Origin: CANKBT01 sp038235705
Lineage (GTDB): Bacteria; Actinomycetota; Actinomycetes; Mycobacteriales; SCTD01
Assembly: GCA_038235705.1 (NCBI GenBank)
Contig: JBBSTR010000002.1
Coordinates: 21,130-85,129 of the forward strand
DNA length: 64,000 nt
Reading direction: 5' to 3'
The position numbers and the translations under genes are program-made. Below, piece by piece: positions 25,209-34,566 of the stretch. The notes beneath the pieces were generated by a model that worked only from the letters and a program-made list of their open reading frames with translations, was not told the DNA's origin and did not search any database. Positions within the stretch are counted from its first letter, which is position 1; every line of letters starts with the position of its first letter.

Positions 25209-26399
25209 ATGACCGAACCGCTTCGACGGCCTGGAGAGGCAGGGATGGGCGAGACGACCGCGATGCCGACACCGAGCTCTGACGACCGCGTCATCGGCAA
25301 CCGCTACCGGCTCGAGGCGATGATCGGTCGCGGCGGCTCCGCCGAGGTGTGGCGCGCCGAGGACACCTCGCTCGGCCGGCAGGTGGCCGTCAAGCTGGTC
25401 ACCGCTTCCGGCGGCGAGGACGTCGGACGGGTCGGCGACGAGGCGCGGCTGCTCGCCCGCCTGAGCCACCCCGGCCTGGTCCCGGTCTACGACGCAGGCA
25501 CCGACGACCGGATGCGCCCCTGGGTCGTCATGGAGCTCGTCGAGGGCGGCACGCTCGCCGACGAGATCGCCCGCGGACCCATCGCGCCGCTGCGATCTGC
25601 GAAGATCGGCCGGGTGCTCGCTGAGGCCCTGGAGTATGTGCACGGCCAGGGCCTGGTGCATCGCGACGTCAAGCCGGCGAACGTGCTGCTCGGCACCGAC
25701 GGGCGGGTGCGCCTCACCGACTTCGGGATCGCCCGGCTCGTCGACGCGGCCAAGGTCACCGCGACCGGGCTGACGGTCGGGACCGCGTCCTACCTGTCGC
25801 CGGAGCAGGTGATGGGCTCGGCGGTCGGGCCGAAGGCCGACGTCTACAGCCTCGGGCTCGTGCTGCTCGAGTCCCTGACCGGTCGTCGCGAATACCCCGG
25901 CACCGCGATCGAGGTCGCCATCGCCCGGCTGCACCGCCAGCCGGAGGTGCCGAGCGACCTGCCGTACGGCTGGTCGGGGCTGCTCATCGCGATGACCGCC
26001 CTGGACGACACGCGCCGCCCGTCCGCCCAGGCCGTCGCCCGCGACCTCGCGCGCATCGAGGCCGGCGGCGAGGCCACGACGACCGTGATCCCGGCCGCCC
26101 GGCCGGTCCCCCGCGCCGATCAGACCGCGGTCCTGCGCCCTGCCCCGCGCCAGGTGCGCCCCGAGCCACGGCCCGTGGCCCGTCCCGTCCCGGTGACGCA
26201 GCCGAGCAGCAGCAACGCCTGGGCCTGGGCGCTGCTCCTGGTCGCCCTGGTCGCCGTCGGCATCGTCGCCGCGCTGCTCCTGAACCAGAGCAGCAGCAAC
26301 AACAACGAACGAGGAGCGCCCCCGCCCTCGATCTCGCCGGCGCTGCCGCAGCAGCTGCAGACCGACCTGAAGCAGCTGCAGCTGGAGGCGGCGAACTGA
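25209..26399 (+). CDS. Membrane serine/threonine protein kinase
   Basis: 396 residues. Kinase domain at ~30-290: I-G-R-G-G-S-A-E-V, V-A-V-K-L (ATP Lys), H-R-D-V-K-P-A-N-V-L-L (catalytic loop), D-F-G-I-A-R-L and G-T-A-S-Y-L-S-P-E-Q. A Pro/Arg-rich linker leads to one transmembrane helix (~340-362) and a short Asn/Ser-rich external tail without PASTA repeats. A second start, ATG 25245, has a better ribosome-binding site (GGAGAGG). It is fused in one operon with asd upstream and a lipoprotein downstream (TGATG overlap), so the lipoprotein may be its extracellular partner; this is inference. Confidence 0.92.
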   Translation: MTEPLRRPGEAGMGETTAMPTPSSDDRVIGNRYRLEAMIGRGGSAEVWRAEDTSLGRQVAVKLVTASGGEDVGRVGDEARLLARLSHPGLVPVYDAGTDDRMRPWVVMELVEGGTLADEIARGPIAPLRSAKIGRVLAEALEYVHGQGLVHRDVKPANVLLGTDGRVRLTDFGIARLVDAAKVTATGLTVGTASYLSPEQVMGSAVGPKADVYSLGLVLLESLTGRREYPGTAIEVAIARLHRQPEVPSDLPYGWSGLLIAMTALDDTRRPSAQAVARDLARIEAGGEATTTVIPAARPVPRADQTAVLRPAPRQVRPEPRPVARPVPVTQPSSSNAWAWALLLVALVAVGIVAALLLNQSSSNNNERGAPPPSISPALPQQLQTDLKQLQLEAAN

Positions 26400-26953
26400 T
26401 GAGGACCACCAGACTGACAAGGCGCAGGACGAGCCTGCTCGCCGCCGCCGTATGCAGTTTCCTGCTGCTGTCCGGCTGCTCCTCGACCTCGTCACAGGCG
26501 CAGATCGACAACCTCGTCGCCGACATCACCAACGCCGCCAACGGGGGCGACGCGTCCCAGATGAGCAGGAAGGCCGACGACCTGATCTCGCTCGTCAACG
26601 GTTTCCGCGGCAAGGAGCTGCCGATCGCCGAGGTCGACCGGATCATCGCGGTGGCGCAGGCCGTCAAGAACGACGCCGCCCTGCTGGACCGTCAGCCGGC
26701 CCCGACCCCGACCCCGACGCCGTCCGAGACGCCCTCGGAGAGCCCGACGCCCAGCCCCACGCCGTCGCCGACACCGAGCCCGACACCGTCCCCGACGCCG
26801 AGCCCGACGCCCAGCCCGACGCCGAAGCCGAAGCCCACCCCTAAGCCGACGCCCAGCGTCGAGCCGCCCGCGCCCGTGCCCACGGCCGTGCCGACAGCCG
26901 GCGGGGCCGCCCCGTCCGCGAGCGTCGTTCCTTCGGTGTCACCCTCCACCTGA
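26399..26953 (+). CDS. Lipoprotein with Pro-Thr/Pro-Ser repeat stalk
   Basis: 184 residues. Signal peptide with lipobox L-L-L-S-G-C (Cys at about residue 27) after R-R-R and a hydrophobic core, so it is lipidated on the outer face of the membrane. Residues ~30-105 form a small helical segment; residues ~105-165 are repeats of P-T-P-S, K-P and similar, a wall-spanning stalk like those of other actinobacteria. The small domain is not recognised. Translationally coupled to the preceding kinase (TGATG). The repeats are DNA-level 6-12 bp units and so prone to length change. Confidence 0.85.
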   Translation: MRTTRLTRRRTSLLAAAVCSFLLLSGCSSTSSQAQIDNLVADITNAANGGDASQMSRKADDLISLVNGFRGKELPIAEVDRIIAVAQAVKNDAALLDRQPAPTPTPTPSETPSESPTPSPTPSPTPSPTPSPTPSPTPSPTPKPKPTPKPTPSVEPPAPVPTAVPTAGGAAPSASVVPSVSPST

Positions 26954-27000
26954 GAGAACGTCGTTGCCAGGGCGCCCACCGGGGGTGCAGACGAGCATGA

Positions 27001-28746
27001 TCACGCAGGGCCGGGCAGCCCCAGTCGTCCGGCGACGAAGGTCAGCTCGGCCCGCATCTGACGTATGCGCTCCTCGACGACGAGCGAGCCGTGACCGGCG
27101 TCGAAGCGGTACACCTCGACCTCCTTGTCGAGCGTCGCGGCGGCGGACAGCCAGTTGTCGATCTGTCGGATCGGGCAGCGCGGGTCGTTGGCCCCGGCGA
27201 GCACCAGGACCGGGACGACGACGTCCGCGATGTAGGTCAACGGGCTGCATCGGGCGTAGAGCTCGGGCAGCTCGTCCGGCGAGCCGCCGAACAGCGACCG
27301 GTCGAAGGCCTTCAGCGGCTCCATCTCGTCCTCGTACGCGGCGACGTAGTCGGCGACCGGAACCGCTGCGACGCCGCAGGCCCAGTCGTGCGGCTGCGTG
27401 CCCAGCGCGAGCAGCGTGAGGTAGCCGCCCCACGAGCCGCCGGCGATCACGCACGCCGACGCGAGGCCGGCGGAGATCGCCCACTCGCGCACGACGGCGA
27501 CGTCCTCCAGCTCGGTCAGGCCCGGACGTCCCTCCAGAGCGTCGCGCCAGAGCGCGCCGTAGCCGGTGGACCCGCGGTAGTTGACGTTCACGACCGCGCA
27601 GCCGAGATCCACGTAGGCGGCACGATCTGCGGCGAAGGCGTCGGCATCGTGGTGCGTGGGTCCGCCGTGCACCAGGAACACCGTCGGCCATGGCCCTTCC
27701 CCCTTCGGGGTTGCGACCAGCGCGTGCACACTGCCGCCCGGTCCGTCCACCCGGACGTCGCTGACCGTCACCGAGCCCGGGCAGTCGCCGCCGGTCAGCA
27801 GCACCGCACCGGACAGCTCGCGGACGACCGCCGGCTCGGCGGCCGAGGACCAGGACAGCTCGACCGTGCCGTCCGGACGAGCGGTGGCGGCGCCGATCGT
27901 GCCGGACGGGGTGGGGAGGTCGGTCAACCCACCGGACGCCAGGTCGTAGCGGTGCAGCGTCGATCGGCCGGCCGCCTCGGACACGACGAGCAGCGCGCTG
28001 CCGTCCGGGTACCAGTCGGCGGACAGGTCGCCGGGCACGTCGAGCTCGAGCCGTCGTACGCCCCCGTCCGAGGGGTCCCACAGCAGCAGCTCGGGCCGTC
28101 CGCGCTGCTCGTGCAGCGCCAGCACCTCGTGCCCGACGGGGGAGAAGCCGATCGGGTCCAGACCGAGGCCCGGGCCGTCCCACAGCTCGGCGACGCACGT
28201 GCCGTCCGGTTGCAGGACCCGCATCGCCGGGTGCCGGGAGTCGCCGTGCTCGGAGTGGCTGATCAGCACGAGCGTCTCGTCGGTCGAGAGGTCCGCGACC
28301 GCGGCGTCGTGCTCGCTGGCGTAGAGCAGACGGGTCGTCCCGCCCGAGAGCAGGTGCACGCTCGAGCCGTCGTCGCCCGAGCAGCCGACGACCGTGCCGG
28401 TCCGACCGAGCGCGAGCCCGGCGGGGTAGGCGTCCGGCACGCCCGGCGTCGCCGCGACCGCCTCACCGCCCTCGAACGGCTGCTTCTTCCACGCGCCGAA
28501 CTCGTCGCCGCCCGCATCGTCGAACCACCACAGCTCGGTGCCGTCACGCGACAGCGTGCCGTCGCGTGTCCCGTCCGGGCGGGAGGTGGCCTGCCGGTGC
28601 TCGTCGGTCGCCCGGTCCCAGGTGTAGAGCTCGAACGTGCCGGTGGCGTTGCTGACGTACAGGCAGCGGTCTGGCGCGTCCTCGGCCCACTCCGGCAGAC
28701 TGACGCGCGTGGCCCGGAAGCGCTGCTCCCAGCGGGGGATGTCCAT
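27001..28746 (-). CDS. S9 family (prolyl oligopeptidase-type) peptidase
   Basis: 581 residues from ATG 28746. An N-terminal beta-propeller of WD40/TolB-like repeats (~1-340) is followed by an alpha/beta-hydrolase domain. Catalytic Ser in G-G-S-W-G-G-Y near residue 440, Asp in G-A-N-D-P-R-C-P, His in D-A-G-H-G-S. No signal peptide, so probably a cytoplasmic oligopeptidase or acylaminoacyl-peptidase. A longer reading frame to 28821 would start inside the tRNA-Pro terminator (28793-28816), which favours 28746. Convergent with the lipoprotein gene. Confidence 0.92.
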   Translation of the reverse strand: MDIPRWEQRFRATRVSLPEWAEDAPDRCLYVSNATGTFELYTWDRATDEHRQATSRPDGTRDGTLSRDGTELWWFDDAGGDEFGAWKKQPFEGGEAVAATPGVPDAYPAGLALGRTGTVVGCSGDDGSSVHLLSGGTTRLLYASEHDAAVADLSTDETLVLISHSEHGDSRHPAMRVLQPDGTCVAELWDGPGLGLDPIGFSPVGHEVLALHEQRGRPELLLWDPSDGGVRRLELDVPGDLSADWYPDGSALLVVSEAAGRSTLHRYDLASGGLTDLPTPSGTIGAATARPDGTVELSWSSAAEPAVVRELSGAVLLTGGDCPGSVTVSDVRVDGPGGSVHALVATPKGEGPWPTVFLVHGGPTHHDADAFAADRAAYVDLGCAVVNVNYRGSTGYGALWRDALEGRPGLTELEDVAVVREWAISAGLASACVIAGGSWGGYLTLLALGTQPHDWACGVAAVPVADYVAAYEDEMEPLKAFDRSLFGGSPDELPELYARCSPLTYIADVVVPVLVLAGANDPRCPIRQIDNWLSAAATLDKEVEVYRFDAGHGSLVVEERIRQMRAELTFVAGRLGLPGPA

Positions 28747-28792
28747 CGGCTCAGTCAACCGGACCAGGAACACAGGCAGCTTGGAACCAGAA

Positions 28793-28816
28793 AGGGCCGC
28801 CCCGTGGGGCGGCCCT
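28793..28816 (-). terminator. Rho-independent terminator of tRNA-Pro
   Basis: Perfect 11-bp stem AGGGCCGCCCC / GGGGCGGCCCT with a 2-base loop; on the minus strand it is followed by TTTCTGG. It begins 20 bases after the tRNA 3' end and lies just upstream of the S9 peptidase gene. Confidence 0.9.
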
Positions 28817-28835
28817 GTCATGGTCGGGAGACGTG

Positions 28836-28913
<78 letters not shown>

Positions 28914-28978
28914 GAGGGTCGTGCGGACGTACGTCGTACGGGAGAACCGCGCGACGAGAACAGAGTAGCCGAGCCGCC

Positions 28979-28984
28979 TACGGT
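28979..28984 (+). promoter_or_regulatory. Candidate -10 of a leaderless yqeY transcript
   Basis: TACGGT followed by 6 bases and the ATG at 28991; no ribosome-binding site precedes the ATG. Confidence 0.4.
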
Positions 28985-28990
28985 TGACCC

Positions 28991-29443
28991 ATGGAGCTGA
29001 AGGCGAGACTGCGCAACGACCTGACCGCGGCGATGAAGGCCCGAGACGAGCTGACCCGCGACACGCTGCGGATGGCCCTGACCTCGATCGGCGAGGCGGA
29101 GGTGGCCGGCGCCGAGGCCCGGGAGCTGTCCGACGACGAGGTGCTCGTGATCGTGACCCGGGAGGCGAAGAAGCGGCGGGAGGCGGCCGAGGCGTTCGAC
29201 ACCGGAGGCGCGACCGATCGGGCCGCGCGTGAGCGCGCCGAGGGCGAGGTGCTCGCCGGCTACCTGCCGCAGCAGCTGAGCGACGAGGAGCTGTCGGCGC
29301 TGGTGGCCGAGGTGGTTGCGGAGCAGGGCGCCAGCGGCCCACGGGCGATGGGCGCGGTCATGAAGGCGGCCGGGCCGAAGGTCGCCGGACGGGCCGAGGG
29401 CGGGCGCGTGGCGGCCGCCGTACGCAGGGCCCTGGGCCTCTAG
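28991..29443 (+). CDS. yqeY: GatB/YqeY domain protein
   Basis: 150 residues, the complete YqeY fold: K-A-R-L-R-N-D-L-T-A-A-M-K-A-R-D near the start and the GatB-like C-terminal domain ending in R-A-M-G-A-V-M-K. The family resembles the tRNA-binding tail of the glutamyl-tRNA amidotransferase B subunit; its own role is not known. Its TAG stop shares a CTAG palindrome with the stop of the convergent PBP gene (29440-29443). It lies beside tRNA-Pro, divergently. Confidence 0.92.
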   Translation: MELKARLRNDLTAAMKARDELTRDTLRMALTSIGEAEVAGAEARELSDDEVLVIVTREAKKRREAAEAFDTGGATDRAARERAEGEVLAGYLPQQLSDEELSALVAEVVAEQGASGPRAMGAVMKAAGPKVAGRAEGGRVAAAVRRALGL

Positions 29444-31731
29444 CCGGCCGACTTGTAGACGTAGACCGTGGCACCCGCGTCCACGTTCGCGCCGGCCTTG
29501 GGGTAGGTGTAGGCGGTCTTGCCCTTCTTGACGGACGAGCTGACGGTTTTGCCGGGGGTGGCGTTGAACCCCGCGGCTTCCAGCTTGGCTGTGGCGTCGT
29601 CGATGCTCAGGCCGGCGACGTCGGGGATGCTCTGCGGCTTGCCGTTGACGACGCTGCGGTCGGCGCCCACGAACCTGTCGACGGGGATGCCGGTGAGCGT
29701 GGTCCGCATGACCTCCGACCAGATCTTGGTGGGCAGGTCCCCGCCGTACATCTGGCGGCCGGTGTAGTTGCCGCCCACCCGGGTGTTCTGCATCGGCTGT
29801 GAGGCCCCCGACTTGTCGAGCTTGCCGACCCAGACGGCGGTCGCGAGCCGGGGGGTGTAGCCGATGAACCAGGCGGCACGACTCTCGTTCGTCGTCCCGG
29901 TCTTGCCGGCCGCCGGCCGGCCGATGGGACCGTTGCGCGCGGCCGTTCCGCCGCTGATGACGCTTTGCAGGATGTTGGTGACCGTGTCGGCGACCCCGGG
30001 GTCGACCACCTGGGTGCAGGTGTTGTCCGGTACCGGGATCGGCTTCCCGTCGGCGCCGGTGATGGACTGCACCGCCCGTGGCGGGCAGAACATGCCGTGC
30101 GCGGCATAGCTGGCGTAGGCGCCTGCCATCTCCAGCGGGCTGGTGTCGAACGCGCCCAGCACGTTGGCGGGGATGTCGGTGCGGACCGGGATGTCCGCGC
30201 CGCCGAGCACCTTCTGCTCCACACCGAGCCGGGTGGCGAGCGAGAACGGGGCCTCCAGGCCGGTGCGCTCGGCCAGCTGGACGAAGAAGGTGTTGACCGA
30301 GAACTGGGTGCCGGTGCGCAGGTCGAACGTGCCGCTCTCGGAGTCACCGGCGTTGGTCGGCTCGTACGGGACGCTCCTCTTGCCGTTGAAGAAGACCTTC
30401 GACGTGTATTTCGCGGGGCTGTCGATCTGGGTGTTGACCGGGATGCCCTGCTGCAGAGCCGCGGTCAGGGTGAAGATCTTGGCGGTCGAGCCGGGCTGGA
30501 ACCCACCCTTGCCGCCGGTCGCGAGGTTGACCCGGGTCTGGCCGGCAGCCACGTCGTCGCCGAAGCCGCGGTCGACCGCCATCGCCTTGATCTTGCCGGT
30601 GCCGGGCTCGACCATGTCGACGACCGTGGCGCCACCGTCGCCGGCCGTGCGGGGGACCCGCTTGTCGACGGTGTCCTGGGCGATCTTCTGGATGGCTGGT
30701 ACGAGTGAGGTGTGGATGACCAGGCCGGCGTTGAACAACGCGGTCTGACGCTCCTCCTTCGTCTTGCCGAGCCCCGCACCGACCGGGGTGTCCTCCAGCT
30801 CGTGACGTACGTAGTCGCAGAAGAACGGACCGACGACGGTCGGGGCGTCACAGTTGCTCGGGACCTTGTCCGGGGCGACGACCGGCAGCGGCTCGGCGGC
30901 GGCGGCGGCCCGCTCGGTCGCGGTCAGGTAACCGACGTCCTGCATGCGCTGCAGCACCACGTTGCGCCGGGCCAGCACCGAGGCGCGCACGGCGGGGTCG
31001 TCGCTCATCGGGTTGAAGCGCGACGGGTTCTGCACCATGCCGGCCAGCTCGGCGCTCTCGGTCAGCGAGAGGTCCTTGACCGCCTTCTTGAAGTAGAAGT
31101 TGGCCGCCGTCCCGATGCCGTAGACCCCGTTGCCGAAGTAGGCGATCTCGAAGTAGCGGTGCAGGATCTGGTCCTTGGTCAGCTCCTTCTCGAGCTGCAG
31201 GGCGTAGCGGGCCTCCTGCTCCTTGCGTCCGATGTTCTCCGCGCGGGCCGCCTTCTGTGCCGCTGGGTCGTTGTAAGCCCCCTCGATCAGAGCGTTCTTG
31301 ACGTACTGCTGGGTCAGCGTGGACCCGCCCTGGGACACCCCGCCGGACGTCAGGTTGGTCAGCGCCGCGCGGAAGGTGCCTTTGAGGTCGATCCCGTCGT
31401 GCTGGTAGAACCGGGAGTCCTCGACGGCGATGAGCGCCTTCTTCGTGACGTCCGGGATGTCGGTGAACGCGGTGTCGACCCGGTTGACGCGGTAGAAGGT
31501 CGCCAGCACCGTCCCGTCGGCGCCGAGCACCGTGCTGCGGGTCGACAGGGGTGCGGCGTCGAGCTCGGCCGGGAGGGCGAGGAAGCGGTCGGCCTGACCC
31601 TTGGCGAGCAGCCCCACGCCGGCCACCACGGGAACGGCGAGGCCGGCGACGAGGACGCCGGCGACGGCGCTGGCGAGCAGGGCTCCGGTCAGCCGGGACG
31701 CGATCGGACGGTCGGAGAGCGGGGTGGCCAC
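29440..31731 (-). CDS. ponA2: Bifunctional penicillin-binding protein (PonA2-like) with PASTA domain
   Basis: 763 residues: one N-terminal transmembrane helix (~15-40), glycosyltransferase-51 domain (A-V-E-D-S-R-F-Y-Q-H-D-G near 103, Q-G-G-S-T-L-T-Q-Q near 133), transpeptidase domain with S-T-A-K (active Ser), S-V-N and K-T-G-T, and a C-terminal PASTA domain (~700-763, I-P-D-V-A-G-L-S). It polymerises and cross-links peptidoglycan outside the membrane. Gene order ponA2-whiB4-two ATPases matches, from memory, Rv3682-Rv3679 of M. tuberculosis. Confidence 0.95.
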   Translation of the reverse strand: MATPLSDRPIASRLTGALLASAVAGVLVAGLAVPVVAGVGLLAKGQADRFLALPAELDAAPLSTRSTVLGADGTVLATFYRVNRVDTAFTDIPDVTKKALIAVEDSRFYQHDGIDLKGTFRAALTNLTSGGVSQGGSTLTQQYVKNALIEGAYNDPAAQKAARAENIGRKEQEARYALQLEKELTKDQILHRYFEIAYFGNGVYGIGTAANFYFKKAVKDLSLTESAELAGMVQNPSRFNPMSDDPAVRASVLARRNVVLQRMQDVGYLTATERAAAAAEPLPVVAPDKVPSNCDAPTVVGPFFCDYVRHELEDTPVGAGLGKTKEERQTALFNAGLVIHTSLVPAIQKIAQDTVDKRVPRTAGDGGATVVDMVEPGTGKIKAMAVDRGFGDDVAAGQTRVNLATGGKGGFQPGSTAKIFTLTAALQQGIPVNTQIDSPAKYTSKVFFNGKRSVPYEPTNAGDSESGTFDLRTGTQFSVNTFFVQLAERTGLEAPFSLATRLGVEQKVLGGADIPVRTDIPANVLGAFDTSPLEMAGAYASYAAHGMFCPPRAVQSITGADGKPIPVPDNTCTQVVDPGVADTVTNILQSVISGGTAARNGPIGRPAAGKTGTTNESRAAWFIGYTPRLATAVWVGKLDKSGASQPMQNTRVGGNYTGRQMYGGDLPTKIWSEVMRTTLTGIPVDRFVGADRSVVNGKPQSIPDVAGLSIDDATAKLEAAGFNATPGKTVSSSVKKGKTAYTYPKAGANVDAGATVYVYKSAG

Positions 31732-31860
31732 ACCCGGATCCTACGTTCGGCAGGGCCGTCCGGTTCCCTCGCCGCGCAGGCGTGACCTCGACGTGCCCGG
31801 CTCGTTGAGCAGACCGGCGCAGTACGGCGCGCCGAACGAAAAGTCCACTGTGCCCGTTAA

Positions 31861-31900
31861 GTCCCCGCTCGGGACGCGTACCCGTTCCTCCAGTCGGAGG
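31861..31900. promoter_or_regulatory. Two small hairpins in the ponA2-whiB intergenic region
   Basis: GTCCC-CGCTC-GGGAC at 31861-31875 and CCTCC-AGTC-GGAGG at 31887-31900, in the 263-bp gap between divergent ponA2 and whiB genes. This gap must hold the whiB promoter; no convincing -10/-35 pair was found. Confidence 0.4.
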
Positions 31901-31994
31901 TGTTGCGGACGCGACGACGTCTCTACCGTGACATTGCCTCTTACAGCTCTCCGCACCGCAGCAACAGCAGGCCACCCGACCCCGAGGACCGAAG

Positions 31995-32327
31995 ATGATG
32001 TCAGGCTCTACCGGCGCGACGACGGACACCGTGCTCGACGGCCAGCAGGACTGGACCGCACTGTCGGCGTGCAGCGCCCAGGACCCGGACGAGCTGTTCG
32101 TCACCGGGGCCGCACAGAACCGCGCCAAGCTGGTCTGTCAGCGCTGCCCGGTCCGCACCGAGTGCCTCATCGACGCCCTCGACCACCAGATCGAGTTCGG
32201 CGTCTGGGGCGGCATGACCGAGCGCGAACGCCGGGCGTTGCTCAAGCGGCGCCCCGAGGTCACCTCCTGGCGGGAGCTGCTCAGCGCGGCCCGCGCCGAC
32301 CACGAGGCAACCCGCGCCGCCGGCTGA
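31995..32327 (+). CDS. whiB4: WhiB family Fe-S transcription factor (WhiB4/WblA-like)
   Basis: 110 residues. First Cys in S-A-C-S-A-Q-D-P-D-E-L-F, then L-V-C-Q-R-C-P-V-R-T-E-C: the four-cysteine [4Fe-4S] ligand set, then the G-V-W-G-G turn and a basic C-terminal tail R-R-A-L-L-K-R-R for DNA binding. The D-x-x-x-L-F and the neighbourhood (ponA2 on one side, two ArsA-type ATPases on the other) indicate the WhiB4/WblA branch, linked in relatives to redox response and, in Streptomyces, to control of antibiotic production and development. Start could equally be the second ATG at 31998. Confidence 0.95.
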   Translation: MMSGSTGATTDTVLDGQQDWTALSACSAQDPDELFVTGAAQNRAKLVCQRCPVRTECLIDALDHQIEFGVWGGMTERERRALLKRRPEVTSWRELLSAARADHEATRAAG

Positions 32328-32347
32328 CCCGATACCCGGCAAGGCCG

Positions 32348-33481
32348 TCACTCCGGCGCGGTCGCCTCCGCGTCGCCGGCCAGCTCGGCCCCGACGGCCC
32401 GCAGGCCGTCCAGGTCGTGCACGTCCCCGGGCTGGGCAGCCACCTGCACCACCGGCACGTCAGGGTGCGCCCTGACGAACCGCTCCTGCAGGCGCGCCTC
32501 GCGGGCGGCCAGCGCCACCCGGTCCGCATGCAGGCGCAGCACCGCGGCGGCCAGCGGGTGCTCGGCGGACGCGTCCAGCGTCTGGGCTGCCGCCACCGAG
32601 CGCTCGGGGGTCAGCCCGGCTGCAGCCGACCGGTGCACCCGGTTGACGACCAGCCCGGCCAGCGGCATCTTCTCCGCGGCCAGCCGCTCGACGAAGTAGG
32701 CCGCCTCGCGCAGCGCGTCACGCTCCGGGGTCGCGACCACGACGAACGCCGTGCCGGGTTCCTTGAGCAGGTCGTACGTCGTCTGCGCACGCTCTCGGAA
32801 GCCGCCGAACATGGTCTCCAGAGCCGCGACAAACTGTGAGAGATCCTTGAGCACGTCCGCACCGATGATCCGGGTTAGCACGCCGGTGAAGACCCCGATC
32901 GAGGCCGTGACCACCCTGAGGTAGGCGCGGCCGCCTGCCTTGGCCGGGGCGAGCAGGATCTTGACCATCCGGCCGTCGAGGAAGGCCGTGAGGTTCTGCG
33001 GGGCGTCCAGGAAGTCGAGCGCCGACCGGGTCGGCGGGGTGTCCACCACCACGAGGTCGTAGTCCTCGGTGCTGCGCAGCTGGCTCAGCTTTTCCATCGC
33101 CATGTATTCCTGGGTGCCGGCGAAGCTGCTCGAGAGGGCTTGGTAGAACGGGTTGGTCAGGATCGCCTCGGCCTTGCCGGGCTCGGCGTGGCTGGTCACG
33201 AGCTCGTCGAACGTGCTCTTCATGTCGAGCATCATGGCGTCCAGGGTGCCCTCGCCCTGGACGGCCTTGACCGGCCGCGGGGTGTTGTCCAGCTCGGACA
33301 GCCCCATCGACTGCGCGAGCCGCCGGGCCGGGTCGATCGTCAGCACCACGACCCGTCGCCCGTTCTCGGCGGCCCTGAGGGCGAGCGCTGCCGCGGTGGT
33401 GGTCTTGCCGACCCCGCCGGAGCCGCAGCAGACCACGATCTTCGCGGTCGCGAGGGTCTGGTCGATGTCGAGGGCCCTCAT
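32348..33481 (-). CDS. ArsA/GET3-family ATPase, second of pair (Rv3680-like)
   Basis: 377 residues. P-loop C-G-S-G-G-V-G-K-T-T-T-A at ~19-30, switch-type T-I-D-P-A-R-R near 50, V-V-D-T-P-P-T-R-S near 130. No arsenite-binding cysteine set is obvious and no ArsB lies nearby, so arsenic resistance should not be inferred from the family name. ATG 33481 overlaps the stop of the partner gene as ATGA, so the two chains are made together and probably form a heteromer, as proposed for the mycobacterial pair next to whiB4. Confidence 0.9.
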   Translation of the reverse strand: MRALDIDQTLATAKIVVCCGSGGVGKTTTAAALALRAAENGRRVVVLTIDPARRLAQSMGLSELDNTPRPVKAVQGEGTLDAMMLDMKSTFDELVTSHAEPGKAEAILTNPFYQALSSSFAGTQEYMAMEKLSQLRSTEDYDLVVVDTPPTRSALDFLDAPQNLTAFLDGRMVKILLAPAKAGGRAYLRVVTASIGVFTGVLTRIIGADVLKDLSQFVAALETMFGGFRERAQTTYDLLKEPGTAFVVVATPERDALREAAYFVERLAAEKMPLAGLVVNRVHRSAAAGLTPERSVAAAQTLDASAEHPLAAAVLRLHADRVALAAREARLQERFVRAHPDVPVVQVAAQPGDVHDLDGLRAVGAELAGDAEATAPE

Positions 33482-34464
33482 GCCATCCCCTGCTCGCGCA
33501 AGGACTGGGCCAGCCGGTAGAGCCCGCCGAGGTCGACCGCGTCGGGCAGCAGCGGCAGCTCGTAGGAAGGCAGGTCGGTCGCGGCGAGCGCATCGCGGCC
33601 GCGCTCCTCCAAGGCAACCCGTTCGGCGTGGTCGTACGCCTCGGCGGCCAGCACCGAGACCATCGTGTCGTCCGCGTCCAGGCCCGCACCCGCGAGCCCC
33701 GCGCGCAGCGCCTCGGTGTCCAGCGCCCGGTTGCCGGCGGCGACGAGGTCGGCCGGGTCCAGCCGCGGGGTGCGCACGGCGTTGACCACCACGCCACCGA
33801 CTGGCAGGTCCAGCCCGCGCAGCTCGGCGACCGCGTCAAGCGTCTCCTGCACCGGCATCTCCTCCAGCAGCGTGACCAGGTGCACCGCGGTCATCGGCGA
33901 GCGGAACAGGGCCATGACGCTGTCGGCCTGACCCTTGATCGGCCCCACCTTGGCCAGACCACTGACCTCGTGGCTGATGTTGAGGAACCGCGCGATGCGC
34001 CCGGTAGGCGGGGCGTCCACGACGACGGCGTCGTACGTGGGCTTCCCGTCCTTGTTGCGCACGGTCGCCTCCTTGACCTTGCCGGTCAGCAGCACGTCGC
34101 GCATGCCGGGCGCCACGGTGGTCGCGAAGTCGATCGCACCCATCCGCCGCAGCGACCGGGCCGGCAGCCCGGTGGGGGACAGCTTGTAGAACATGTGCAG
34201 GTAGTCGAGCAGGGCCTGCTCCGGGTCGATCGCCAGGGCCACCACCTCGCCGTGGCCGGGGGCGACGGCGACCGAACGCTCCTCGTAGGGCAGGGGCGGG
34301 GTGTCGAACAGCTGCGCGATGCCCTGACGGCCCTCGACCTCGGCGAGCAGGACGCGCTTGCCGCCGGTGGCCAGAGCGAGGGCCAGCGCGGCGGCCACCG
34401 TCGTCTTGCCGGTGCCGCCCTTGCCGCTGACCACGTGCAGCCGTACGCCCGGGAAGTCCGCCAC
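33478..34464 (-). CDS. ArsA/GET3-family ATPase, first of pair (Rv3679-like)
   Basis: 328 residues from GTG 34464 (M-A-D-F-P-G-V-R-L-H-V-V). P-loop S-G-K-G-G-T-G-K-T-T at ~14-23 and V-V-V-D-A-P-P-T-G-R-I near 145. The longer frame upstream has no conservation and would cover the divergent promoter of the DUF4177 gene. Coupled by ATGA to the second ATPase. Family members are cytoplasmic ATPases that act as soluble dimers; the target here is unknown. Confidence 0.9.
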   Translation of the reverse strand: MADFPGVRLHVVSGKGGTGKTTVAAALALALATGGKRVLLAEVEGRQGIAQLFDTPPLPYEERSVAVAPGHGEVVALAIDPEQALLDYLHMFYKLSPTGLPARSLRRMGAIDFATTVAPGMRDVLLTGKVKEATVRNKDGKPTYDAVVVDAPPTGRIARFLNISHEVSGLAKVGPIKGQADSVMALFRSPMTAVHLVTLLEEMPVQETLDAVAELRGLDLPVGGVVVNAVRTPRLDPADLVAAGNRALDTEALRAGLAGAGLDADDTMVSVLAAEAYDHAERVALEERGRDALAATDLPSYELPLLPDAVDLGGLYRLAQSLREQGMA

Positions 34465-34554
34465 GACGGCAAGCCTAGGGGCCAAGACACCCCGGGACCC
34501 GGTCTGCCGCGATTCTCCAGCCCGGGCTGTCGCGCTCGGCCAGATGCCGCTCGA

Positions 34555-34560
34555 TACGCT
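34555..34560 (+). promoter_or_regulatory. Candidate -10 of a leaderless DUF4177 transcript
   Basis: TACGCT then 6 bases and ATG 34567. There is no ribosome-binding site. Confidence 0.4.
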
Positions 34561-34566
34561 CCGGGC

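Noticed and set aside
28926..28935. GACGTACGTC palindrome upstream of tRNA-Pro
   Set aside because: A 10-bp palindrome of such composition is expected by chance and no regulator is implicated.
32348..34464. Arsenite-efflux ATPase function
   Set aside because: No arsB/acr3 or arsR-ars operon nearby and no arsenite-binding cysteine set visible; the locus is the whiB4-linked ATPase pair.
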